The position numbers and the translations under genes were made by a program. From Cellulosilyticum sp. I15G10I2 (lineage in GTDB: Bacteria > Bacillota > Clostridia > Lachnospirales > Cellulosilyticaceae): DNA of 64,000 bases. This document shows positions 55,682 through 63,678 of the stretch, piece after piece (the stretch's first letter is position 1; the number at the start of each line of letters is the position of its first letter). Location: the NCBI RefSeq assembly GCF_900095725.1, contig NZ_FMMP01000006.1, positions 992,001 through 1,056,000 on the forward strand, in the 5' to 3' direction. Below the pieces are notes generated by a model. It ran no database searches and was not told where the DNA came from. It saw only the letters and a list, made by a program, of their open reading frames with translations.

Positions 55682-56353
55682 TTAATAACCGCTAAATGCA
55701 TCTATCTCCTCTACCAAAATCTTTTTATTAGAGATATTAATTGCATACGTATCAAACGAACCTTCTTTTATTTGCTTAAATGCCTCGATATAAATATGAC
55801 TCATATCTTCCGCCTTTATATCTTCTCTTGTATAAACATTGCCTTCTGGCTGCAAATAGCGCATGATTTTAATACCCCAGCTATTATCAACCGTATAAAC
55901 CTCTTTTAAAATACGCTCAATCATCAGTTTAGCACTGCCATATACTGTTGATTGTGCACCATTATCACCATAAAAGCCTTCTGAAGAACTAAACACCATT
56001 TTTTTAATATTATATTCACTCATCACTTCACACAACATGAGCGTACTTGTCAGATTCGTATGATAATATTTTATTGGCTGATCTTTACATTGTCCTGTTG
56101 ACTTAACGCCTGCAAAATGAATAACCCCTTCTATTTCATTTTCTTTAAAAATACGTTCTACAATCTCTTTGTGTGCAAGATCCATAGCATAGAGTTTAAA
56201 ATCTTTACCACTCTTTTCACGAATTTGTGCTAAAGTCTCTGGATTAGAATTTAAAAAATTATCTACTATTACAACCTCGTATCCTTCTTTTAAAAGTTCA
56301 ATACATACATGCGATCCTGTATATCCTGCTCCACCTGTAATTAGAATAGCCAT
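55682..56353 (-). CDS. Short UDP-glucose 4-epimerase-like (SDR) protein
   Basis: A 223-residue extended-SDR protein. NAD-binding GGAGYTGSH (residues 7-15), VIHFAGVKSTGQ, SSS in the catalytic Ser region and the catalytic Tyr-x-x-x-Lys in YGSAK are all present, as in GalE. GalE is usually about 330 residues; here the stretch after the catalytic Lys is much shorter, and the region that normally forms the sugar-nucleotide pocket (PNNLMPY-like) is absent. The reading frame is intact with a good GGAAGGAA start signal. It may be a reduced enzyme, a regulator, or a decaying gene; the activity should not be assumed. Confidence 0.8.
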   Translation of the reverse strand: MAILITGGAGYTGSHVCIELLKEGYEVVIVDNFLNSNPETLAQIREKSGKDFKLYAMDLAHKEIVERIFKENEIEGVIHFAGVKSTGQCKDQPIKYYHTNLTSTLMLCEVMSEYNIKKMVFSSSEGFYGDNGAQSTVYGSAKLMIERILKEVYTVDNSWGIKIMRYLQPEGNVYTREDIKAEDMSHIYIEAFKQIKEGSFDTYAINISNKKILVEEIDAFSGY

Positions 56354-56555
56354 TTTATCATTCCTTCCTCAGTCTCTTATATAATACTTAAGTACATTTT
56401 ATTATATACCAAATTTAAATAAAATGTAAAATATTTCACACTATTAAAAGTATATTTTTCAAACTTCAAATTATTTTGCTATAATAAATACCTTTTAACT
56501 GCATAAAATAAATTAACATCCCTTTAATCTTAAAGGATAAGAACGGAGGATAATC

Positions 56556-57908
56556 GTGGATTATATAAGAGATATAGGCGAATTTAATTCTGCCCTCACT
56601 TTAAGTCAAGATCTCTTAAACAGAGAATATTTGAAACAACTTAAATCTATGCCCATACTATCAATAAGTGATATGAATGATAAATGCGCCATAAGACTTA
56701 TTAAATTAAACAATATCTCCGAGACTTATTCTGATAACCTTTTAGACCGAGTGATGCCTGCTTTAAATGCACTGCATCATTTAAAAGTATCGATTGGCTA
56801 TATTGTGCAAATAACACCCACTCGTGTGAATACTTATTTAGCCATTAAAAGTGCATATGACATAAATACTGCACTTAAAATTATACAAAACACCTTGTCT
56901 GCTAAACATTCTGATATGCTCATTAAAGTACTTGATGAAAAATTCTCCTGTAAGATCTTAAATCAAAGCTTATTTGACATCACTAAACTCACCAGTCTAT
57001 CTTCAGTAACCCTAAATACTGATACATTTTCTACGCTCACAGATCTTACATCTTCTAAGCTTAAATCACTTCTTTGCGCTATGTATAATGAAACTTTTAC
57101 TATCCTGTTTTTAGCCATACCTACTGAGCAAACACATATAAACGATAGAATCTACCAACTGGAAAACTTATTTACTTTATTAGATTCTTTTAAAGAAACT
57201 ACTTTTACCTACAATAAAACATTTACAGACAGTTGTACAAATAATAAGAGTGATACAAAATATAAAAGTGCTTTACATACCGATACTAAAACAGATAAAA
57301 AAGAAACTTTAAAAAGATGTACACTCCGAAGCTTAGATTCACTTATTTTGAATATGAAGGTTGATGATAATTTTAATTACATTATTAATTCTCAGCCTAG
57401 CAAAGAAGAAGAGCTCAAAAACATATGCACCACTTCTGATACGCAAACAGATACTGTCCATAACACCTTCACAGATCTAACAAGCAATAGCGAAACGACC
57501 TCAAAAGCTAACAATTCTACCTACTCTTTCAAGGGGGAAAATAAAACAGCTATGGCGCTTCTCAAAAAGGCAGATGCTTGTCTCACTAAACTCTATAACC
57601 TCCAGCACTTACCTACATTTAATCTAGGTATCTATTTTTCATCACCTCATGCTTATACGACACTTAGAGCTACCTTTACTTATCTTGATCTCCTAAAAAA
57701 TAATAAGTCATGTTTCCAAGATTATTACGTCAATACTTGGGATAAAGAAGAAAGTAGCTTTAGTGCAATATTATCATATCTTCCCAGGCTTTCCCACCCT
57801 TCTTTTATAAGAGGTCGCAACCGTGTGCCTTTAAGCCCCACTGCATTTTTAGATCATCAAAGTCTAGCCAAACTTATTTGTATCCCTACAAGTACCTCCC
57901 TAGATTAA
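56556..57908 (+). CDS. 450-residue protein of unknown function, Ser/Thr-rich middle
   Basis: I do not recognise a family with confidence. The N-terminal half (1-215) is structured-looking; NALHHLKVSIGYIVQITPTRVNTYLAIK and the C-terminal phrases SPHAYTTLRATFTYLDLL and VPLSPTAFLDHQSLAKLICIPTS recall the region that precedes the motor domain in HerA/VirB4/TraD-like ATPases. Between them lies a Ser/Thr/Asn/Lys-rich, low-order segment (about 230-330). The stop comes just where an ATPase core would be expected; no Walker motif is present. Start is GTG 56556 with CGGAGG upstream. It may be a truncated relative or a stand-alone protein. No signal peptide or membrane segment. Confidence 0.7.
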   Translation: MDYIRDIGEFNSALTLSQDLLNREYLKQLKSMPILSISDMNDKCAIRLIKLNNISETYSDNLLDRVMPALNALHHLKVSIGYIVQITPTRVNTYLAIKSAYDINTALKIIQNTLSAKHSDMLIKVLDEKFSCKILNQSLFDITKLTSLSSVTLNTDTFSTLTDLTSSKLKSLLCAMYNETFTILFLAIPTEQTHINDRIYQLENLFTLLDSFKETTFTYNKTFTDSCTNNKSDTKYKSALHTDTKTDKKETLKRCTLRSLDSLILNMKVDDNFNYIINSQPSKEEELKNICTTSDTQTDTVHNTFTDLTSNSETTSKANNSTYSFKGENKTAMALLKKADACLTKLYNLQHLPTFNLGIYFSSPHAYTTLRATFTYLDLLKNNKSCFQDYYVNTWDKEESSFSAILSYLPRLSHPSFIRGRNRVPLSPTAFLDHQSLAKLICIPTSTSLD

Positions 57909-57936
57909 GCCACTATGAACATTTATGCATCTCCTT

Positions 57937-58002
57937 TTAAACGAGGGTTAATATTTATCTGATTGCTAAAATAAGTAAAAATATTAGCCCTCAACGTTTA
58001 AA
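57937..58002. terminator. Convergent terminator, orphan protein / glycosyltransferase genes
   Basis: Arms TTAAACGAGGGTTAATATTT (57937-57956) and its near-complement at about 57979-58002, with a 3-base bulge. The stop codon of the glycosyltransferase gene lies in the right arm. Confidence 0.65.
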
Positions 58003-60861
58003 TCCTTTTCTTTTTAGTTTTCCCCATTCATCTGTTTTCCATAATATCTTCAAACAGCCTCCTACCCGCCAAAAGCTAAACAATTGTCTTGGCCCAAAGT
58101 TTTCAATGAAAGCATAGAAAATCAAACTCATAATATCTTTGGTCTGGTAATATTTAATATCTTTCTCAGCGATCAAAATAGAGGAGAGCGAGACAAGAAT
58201 ACCTAAGAGTATGGTTGCAATAAAAAGAAGTAGAATAATCTCAATATTTAAGAGACCTAAAAACAACGCCAAAAAAACCATTAGATAACCTTGTACTTCT
58301 ATAAAAGGCCCTAATATTTCAAAAATAAAATAATAAGGCATTGCAAAAAACCCTATGTGCCCGTATCGTAGGTTAAAAAGCATACTTCTATGAAAAATAA
58401 TTGTATCAATCAGTCCTCTATGCCACCGATATCTTTGATTCTTAAGGCTTTTAATATCTTCTGGTACTTCTGTAAAACAATTGGCATGATAAGCATATCC
58501 TATTTTATAATGAAGCCCCATTTCTCTCATCAAACGATTAATGCGTACTACAAGCTCCATGTCTTCTCCTACTGTATCCTTCTCATATTTACCGCTACTA
58601 GTTAGGTATCCTCCAACACCCATTACACGCTCTTTACGAAAAAGTCCAAATGCCCCAGATATAATCAACAGGCTGCCTGCATAGGCCCAGCCGAGTCTCC
58701 CTGCCATAAAGGCTCGCATATATTCGATTGTCTGAAATCTCACTAACTTATTTTTAGATATACCTAATTTTGTAATTGCACCTTGTTTAATGGTGGAGCC
58801 ATTAACAGGAATAATATTACCTCCTAATGCGGGCATTTCAACCCCTACATCCAATTGCATAGCAGCAAGTTTAAGCAAAGCTTCTTTATCAAGTAAAGAA
58901 TCAGAGTCTATACCACAAAAATACTCCTTCTGAGAAATATTAATCCCGACATTGAGGGCATCTGCTTTACCTCCACCCTCTTTATCAATAACGAGAAGAT
59001 TGGGCATCGCATCATTGCGATAGATACCACGTACCAATTTTGTAGCGAGCTTATATTCAAATATATAATCCACCCGCTTAAGTTTGAAAGTGTTGATGAG
59101 CAGTTCCAGTGTACCATCTGTTGAGCCATCGTTAATAACAAGAAGCTCATAATCAGGATATTTAAGATTTAGCAGTGAGTGGATACTTTCTACAATTGTT
59201 TTTTCCTCATTAAAAGCAGGCGCAATAACAGATATTGCAGGGAGCATATTCTCTTTAAACAAAAATGATTGCTCTTTGAGCTGCCATAGCTTGGATTGTT
59301 TCCTCACATTAAAAAATGACAATACAAGGAGAATTAAATAAACTATATTAATGCTTGTTGCATAAAATGCAATATAATAATTAAAGTCAATGATATACCG
59401 ATACAGCTGCTCTATATAGGGTCTTTCAAAAAGCACAGCATAATATCTTATACTATAAATTACAGGGAATATCCCTACCGCAACAAAGATAAGTATATAT
59501 ATCCCCACAATAAGCCTCATATCTTTCTTTTTATGGTTATTCAGCCGTATATATTGAGGTTTTTTAAGACCACATTTTTTTATAAGATGCTCATTTAAGT
59601 AAGGACTTAATGCTTGTGCCAGATTATCGTCTTCAGTTAATACTTGTTTAATAAGCTTTAAAAGCTGATTTTCTAAATCTATATTTTTATTTCTATTTAA
59701 AAAGTCGACAATCTCACTTGTTCTTCCCAGGCGGATCAGCTGCGTAATAATCTGCTCAGCTGATTCATTTGACCTAGTTATCAACTTCATGATAAAATAC
59801 TCTATTTTAAGTGATAGAACTTGAGCTAATTGCTCTTTAACTTGAAGCGACTTCGCTTCATTAAATGCTTGAACAATCATTTGAATATAGTCAGGCTTCA
59901 CCTCAATGATTTTCGCTATAACATGTACTGCTGTTCTTGCTACTGCTTTATCTTGAAGAAACCCTAGAAGTCTCTCAACATTTTCTCGTGAAAGTGTATA
60001 AGCTAGCGCCTCTACCGCAATATTTCTTAATTTAGGATCTGCATGTAAGAGATACTTTTCTTGATCCAGTTCTTTAGGGTAAATGTGTGCCATTACGCTT
60101 GCTGCTTGATAAGCTAGTTCACAGCATATTGCTCTTGATTGTAGTGGTTCAGATTTTAAAAGATCCGATTTGCTATCTCCATAATTTATAAATAAATGTA
60201 AGTATTCCTTAAGATCAGCAGAAAAATATTTTTTAGCAAAATCTATAATTAATTCCTTTACTTCAATTGCTTCATTATAAATAAGATGCGGTAAGTAATC
60301 ATGGAAAGCTTCGCCAAAGTTTCCTATTAACACATTGACACGTTTGCGGTACCACCTATGTGCACCTATAAGCGTTTCAACCAATACTGGGATCGATCTT
60401 GCATCTTGCATCTCAGATAAAATATTGACAAAATAAAGTTTTACGGGGTAGTCTTTTTCAACCCAAACAGCCTTTTCAAGTGTCTCGCGTGCATAGTCTG
60501 AAGCAATCAGCCCCAATTTGGCTGCCGCCTGCATTCTTTTTAGTTTTGAGATAGATCTTATATCCTTAACAACTTTTTTCTGATTTATTTCTAAACCAAA
60601 ATAATTTTTTAGTTTATTTTGGTGTTTTTTATCCAATATAACAGACTGTGTTATCTTTCTATAGCTTTCAATAAGTTTCTTTATTTCCGAACTTAGTTTT
60701 TCTCCGATAATAAGTCGAATGAGTTCATGCTGATATTTTCTCCCTCGTCTTACCTTTTTGATATTATGTGATCTATTCATAAATAATACAACAATTATTA
60801 TGCCGTCCATAAACATGAGTATTAATATAATTATCAGATAAATCATTAGACTTCCCTTCAT
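57991..60861 (-). CDS. HEAT-repeat / family 2 glycosyltransferase fusion membrane protein
   Basis: A 956-residue membrane enzyme. Order: one N-terminal helix (6-28); a long cytoplasmic HEAT-like alpha-repeat region (about 100-410); two helices (448-475 and 495-517); a GT2 domain (541-815) with VINDGST (576-582), metal-binding Asp652-Ser-Asp654, catalytic Glu-Asp in VGEDMEL (766-767) and the processive-synthase signature QRYRW (809-813); then about four C-terminal helices. The GT2 part resembles poly-N-acetylglucosamine synthase (IcaA/PgaC) and hyaluronan/cellulose-type synthases, so it probably builds and exports an extracellular polysaccharide. Its first codons overlap the stop of the upstream sensor gene by four bases, so the two are made together. 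Sugar product unknown. Confidence 0.88.
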   Translation of the reverse strand: MKGSLMIYLIIILILMFMDGIIIVVLFMNRSHNIKKVRRGRKYQHELIRLIIGEKLSSEIKKLIESYRKITQSVILDKKHQNKLKNYFGLEINQKKVVKDIRSISKLKRMQAAAKLGLIASDYARETLEKAVWVEKDYPVKLYFVNILSEMQDARSIPVLVETLIGAHRWYRKRVNVLIGNFGEAFHDYLPHLIYNEAIEVKELIIDFAKKYFSADLKEYLHLFINYGDSKSDLLKSEPLQSRAICCELAYQAASVMAHIYPKELDQEKYLLHADPKLRNIAVEALAYTLSRENVERLLGFLQDKAVARTAVHVIAKIIEVKPDYIQMIVQAFNEAKSLQVKEQLAQVLSLKIEYFIMKLITRSNESAEQIITQLIRLGRTSEIVDFLNRNKNIDLENQLLKLIKQVLTEDDNLAQALSPYLNEHLIKKCGLKKPQYIRLNNHKKKDMRLIVGIYILIFVAVGIFPVIYSIRYYAVLFERPYIEQLYRYIIDFNYYIAFYATSINIVYLILLVLSFFNVRKQSKLWQLKEQSFLFKENMLPAISVIAPAFNEEKTIVESIHSLLNLKYPDYELLVINDGSTDGTLELLINTFKLKRVDYIFEYKLATKLVRGIYRNDAMPNLLVIDKEGGGKADALNVGINISQKEYFCGIDSDSLLDKEALLKLAAMQLDVGVEMPALGGNIIPVNGSTIKQGAITKLGISKNKLVRFQTIEYMRAFMAGRLGWAYAGSLLIISGAFGLFRKERVMGVGGYLTSSGKYEKDTVGEDMELVVRINRLMREMGLHYKIGYAYHANCFTEVPEDIKSLKNQRYRWHRGLIDTIIFHRSMLFNLRYGHIGFFAMPYYFIFEILGPFIEVQGYLMVFLALFLGLLNIEIILLLFIATILLGILVSLSSILIAEKDIKYYQTKDIMSLIFYAFIENFGPRQLFSFWRVGGCLKILWKTDEWGKLKRKGFKR

Positions 60862-62885
60862 CTTCCTGCTCTCCTTTTTATACTTAGTTTAATAACACCA
60901 AGCAGTTCTGATAGCATAAAGGGCTTCTTAAAATAATGCGCTATATCGAGTGCTATAGCACGTTCTAAAGTAATTTCATTTTTAAGATGTGAGACAATAA
61001 TAAATGGAATATCTTGAGTTTTCGTGTTTATAAGTAATTCTTGCCTGACTAAAAATGCATCTTTTTGAGGAAGCATTAACTCAGTAATAATAACGTTCGG
61101 CAGTTCGCTTTCTGCAACTTTAAGTACTGTCTCGCCATCACTTACTATAATAACCTCATATCTTAGGTTTTCAAGAAGCGTTTTTAAAAGATCAAGATTT
61201 ACATCATCTGTATCTGCAATGAGTATTTTCCCCTCACTTTCCTCATAATCACTGATATCGGAATAAATACACACACTGTTTTTTCCTCCGTTCCTCGCTA
61301 ATTTAACCCTTAGCATACAAAGTTCATATAACGCTTCTGAAGTATGATCTGCCAAATGATCAGAGCTTATTATCTCTTCATAAAAAGCTATACCTATAGA
61401 TACTGTAATATTTTCGATATACTTTTCTGAGTCTGCAATCTCAGTGCGTATTTTTTCAGCAAATATAAGGCTTTCTTCTTTAGTTGTATGGGGCAGGTAA
61501 CAAGCAAAAGCTGCACCCTGAAGCCTAAAAATAAGAATATTCTCATTTTTAAGCTGATTGATAATATAAACTGTATTTTTAAGTGTTTGATTCACCTCCT
61601 GATCGCCATACACAAAGCGAATTTTCGCCATGTTATCTAGGTTTAAAACAATAAGTCCCGGATTGAGCCTATCCCCTTCATTTTCTATATTGCTTATCGC
61701 CGTCTTTAAATACATCTTAAAAAATTCATAGTTATAAAGTCCTGTTATAGGACATTTTATAAGACTCTCCCTCGTTTCTTTAACACATCTAGAAAGGCTA
61801 CTATTTATCTTTTTAAGTTCTAAATTTTCTTGTTGAAGTAAGTATACTTTTTCTTCTGCTTGCTTAGTGATTGTACTAAATACAAATGGTAGCGTAAGGT
61901 CAAATTCCTTTGTGAGTTTTTGTATTAACGGTTCAATGACAATAAGCCACTCTATTCCTCTTTTTGCAAGTATCTGTTCAAACAGGAGGTGCCATAACCT
62001 TTCACCCGTATAATTGTAATCTACTACCTCAAGTGTTTCTTCATCTATTGTCACATCTAATCCTTTAATTGTTTCTATAACTTCTCTATGGCTAAAAATA
62101 GCAGCATACCGTTTTAAAACAGAAGTAAAAACATGCATATACCCCCCTGATTTAAGAAGTTCTTTTTTTATAGGCATTAAAAAAAGGCCACACTCTAAAT
62201 CTCGTAATGCCCGTATATGTTTTTTTATATCAGATGTAATAATCGAACCATGCTGTGGCGCAATTATACTAATATCCATTCTTAAAAAACTTTCCATTAC
62301 CGGCCCCAGAATGTCATGGGAAGGCATAAAATGCTCGTGGAAAGTTTTCATTTTTTCTATATAGTCAGCCTTAGCAAATAAATCCCATCTATAAGCAAGA
62401 CATCCAAAAAGATCACTTGAAAATAATATTTTAGAGCTCGTATCATAAGTAGTTATCGCACCTGAAAAATGTAAATAGGGGGTTTGTATAAACTTTAACT
62501 CTCGTCCCGATTTCAAAGTTAGTTTAAAATCATTCTCATTTACAATATAGTAATCTGATTTTATCCCATAATATTTTACAAGTGCCTGAGTTTTCCAATG
62601 TGTTACAAGTGTAAAATGAGCCCCTTTTTGTTCAAATAACGGCACACTCGAACAGAAGTCTGGGTCTTGATGATGAAGTATTAAGTATTTAATTTTTTCT
62701 AGGGGAATAATGCTGAGAATATTAGTATAAATAGCCTCAAAATTTAAAACTGATCCTGGATCAATGAGTACCCCTTCTTCCCCATCAACTATTAAATATG
62801 GATTACCATGCAATCCCCCGTTTTGATCATAATTTCCTACCCAGTATATACCTGTCTCAATTTCAATTGTACATGGTCCATCCAT
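60858..62885 (-). CDS. Flavodiiron-like MBL sensor with degenerate GGDEF and receiver domains
   Basis: A 675-residue cytosolic protein. Residues 1-230 form an ODP-type metallo-beta-lactamase domain with every diiron ligand position of FprA: His72-x-Asp74-x-Asp76, His139, Asp158, His212. A helical linker (231-345) and coiled coil (345-375) lead to a GGDEF domain (378-540) that begins CPITGLYNYEFF, but has QGAAF (456-460) instead of GGDEF and lacks the RxxD inhibitory site, so it should not make c-di-GMP. The C-terminal receiver (552-670) keeps Asp560/Asp561, Ser632 and Lys653, but has Glu602 where the phospho-acceptor Asp belongs. No flavodoxin domain. It reads as an O2, NO or redox sensor for the overlapping glycosyltransferase; the output mechanism is inference. 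Confidence 0.87.
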   Translation of the reverse strand: MDGPCTIEIETGIYWVGNYDQNGGLHGNPYLIVDGEEGVLIDPGSVLNFEAIYTNILSIIPLEKIKYLILHHQDPDFCSSVPLFEQKGAHFTLVTHWKTQALVKYYGIKSDYYIVNENDFKLTLKSGRELKFIQTPYLHFSGAITTYDTSSKILFSSDLFGCLAYRWDLFAKADYIEKMKTFHEHFMPSHDILGPVMESFLRMDISIIAPQHGSIITSDIKKHIRALRDLECGLFLMPIKKELLKSGGYMHVFTSVLKRYAAIFSHREVIETIKGLDVTIDEETLEVVDYNYTGERLWHLLFEQILAKRGIEWLIVIEPLIQKLTKEFDLTLPFVFSTITKQAEEKVYLLQQENLELKKINSSLSRCVKETRESLIKCPITGLYNYEFFKMYLKTAISNIENEGDRLNPGLIVLNLDNMAKIRFVYGDQEVNQTLKNTVYIINQLKNENILIFRLQGAAFACYLPHTTKEESLIFAEKIRTEIADSEKYIENITVSIGIAFYEEIISSDHLADHTSEALYELCMLRVKLARNGGKNSVCIYSDISDYEESEGKILIADTDDVNLDLLKTLLENLRYEVIIVSDGETVLKVAESELPNVIITELMLPQKDAFLVRQELLINTKTQDIPFIIVSHLKNEITLERAIALDIAHYFKKPFMLSELLGVIKLSIKRRAGR

Positions 62886-62908
62886 CTTTAGTTCGCTCCT
62901 CTCCTCTA

Positions 62909-62938
62909 TTTATACTGATCATCAGTTGACAGTGTAAA
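62909..62938 (-). promoter_or_regulatory. Candidate promoter with palindromic operator for the sensor/glycosyltransferase operon
   Basis: On the minus strand TTTACA (62938-62933), an 18-base spacer and TATAAA (62914-62909). A 13-base palindrome with half sites ACTGAT and ATCAGT around one base (62914-62926) touches the -10 box, a good position for a repressor. Both calls are by eye. Confidence 0.45.
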
Positions 62939-63061
62939 TCTTTCTTACCACTAGGAATTGGATTTATAAAATTCTATTATTCTCATTTTATCCATAATAC
63001 GTGACAATATACTTTTTATAGCTAAACTATCCTTAGACTGATCTTAATTAAAAAGCAGCTC

Positions 63062-63121
63062 TTACTAAGAAAAAGACTGACTAAAAAGTATATACTTTTT
63101 AGTCAGTCTTTTTCTTAGTAA
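63062..63121 (-). terminator. 60-base perfect palindrome: terminator of rubrerythrin gene
   Basis: A 30-bp perfect inverted repeat without spacer (centre at 63091/63092, TAT/ATA), AAGAAAAAGACTGACTAAAA as the left-arm core. It contains the rubrerythrin stop codon. Poly-U capacity comes from the A-run in the left arm. Confidence 0.88.
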
Positions 63122-63654
63122 TTCTTTACCATCATTTCAAAATATGCTTTAGGGTGATCACATACTGGACATTTTTCAGCCGCTTTATCACCTGTATGAA
63201 CATATCCACAATTTCTGCACTGCCACACAACTTTTTCATCTTTTACAAAGACTTTATCTTCATTTACATTTTTAAGAAGATTTAAATATCTTTCTTCATG
63301 CTCTTTTTCTATTTTTGCAACAGCTTCAAAAAGATAAGCAATTTTAGTAAATCCCTCTTCCTTAGCTTCTTTTGCAAAAGTTGCATACATATCAGTCCAC
63401 TCATAATGTTCACCGGCAGCAGCAGCTTCTAAGTTCTCAGCAGTTGATCCAATACCATCATGTAAAAGTTTATACCAAATTTTAGCGTGCTCTTTTTCAT
63501 TATTAGCTGTTTCTTCAAAAAGTTTTGCTATTTGTTCAAAACCTTCTTTTTTAGCCTTTGAAGCAAAATATGTATATTTATTTCTTGCTTGTGATTCTCC
63601 TGCAAATGCCGCCATTAAGTTTGCTTCTGTTTTTGTACCTTTTAAATTACTCAT
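63115..63654 (-). CDS. rbr: Rubrerythrin
   Basis: A 179-residue cytosolic peroxide-scavenging protein. The ferritin-like diiron domain (1-140) has the [22 protein letters not shown] and [13 protein letters not shown] motifs with their Glu/His ligands and a second EKEHEERY; the C-terminal rubredoxin-like domain has [10 protein letters not shown] and CPVCDHPK for the Fe-Cys4 centre. Family: NADH- and rubredoxin-dependent H2O2 reductase in anaerobes. It follows desulfoferrodoxin by 24 bases, so the pair forms one oxidative-stress operon. The sensor/glycosyltransferase operon starts just downstream on the same strand. Confidence 0.96.
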   Translation of the reverse strand: MSNLKGTKTEANLMAAFAGESQARNKYTYFASKAKKEGFEQIAKLFEETANNEKEHAKIWYKLLHDGIGSTAENLEAAAAGEHYEWTDMYATFAKEAKEEGFTKIAYLFEAVAKIEKEHEERYLNLLKNVNEDKVFVKDEKVVWQCRNCGYVHTGDKAAEKCPVCDHPKAYFEMMVKNY

Positions 63655-63678
63655 CTTATTACACTCCTTTATAATTTT

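Noticed and set aside
55682-56353. Calling the GalE-like gene a pseudogene
   Set aside because: The frame is open, catalytic residues are kept and the start signal is good; shortened is the supported description.
60858-62885. Calling the sensor an active diguanylate cyclase
   Set aside because: The catalytic motif is QGAAF and the inhibitory site is missing.
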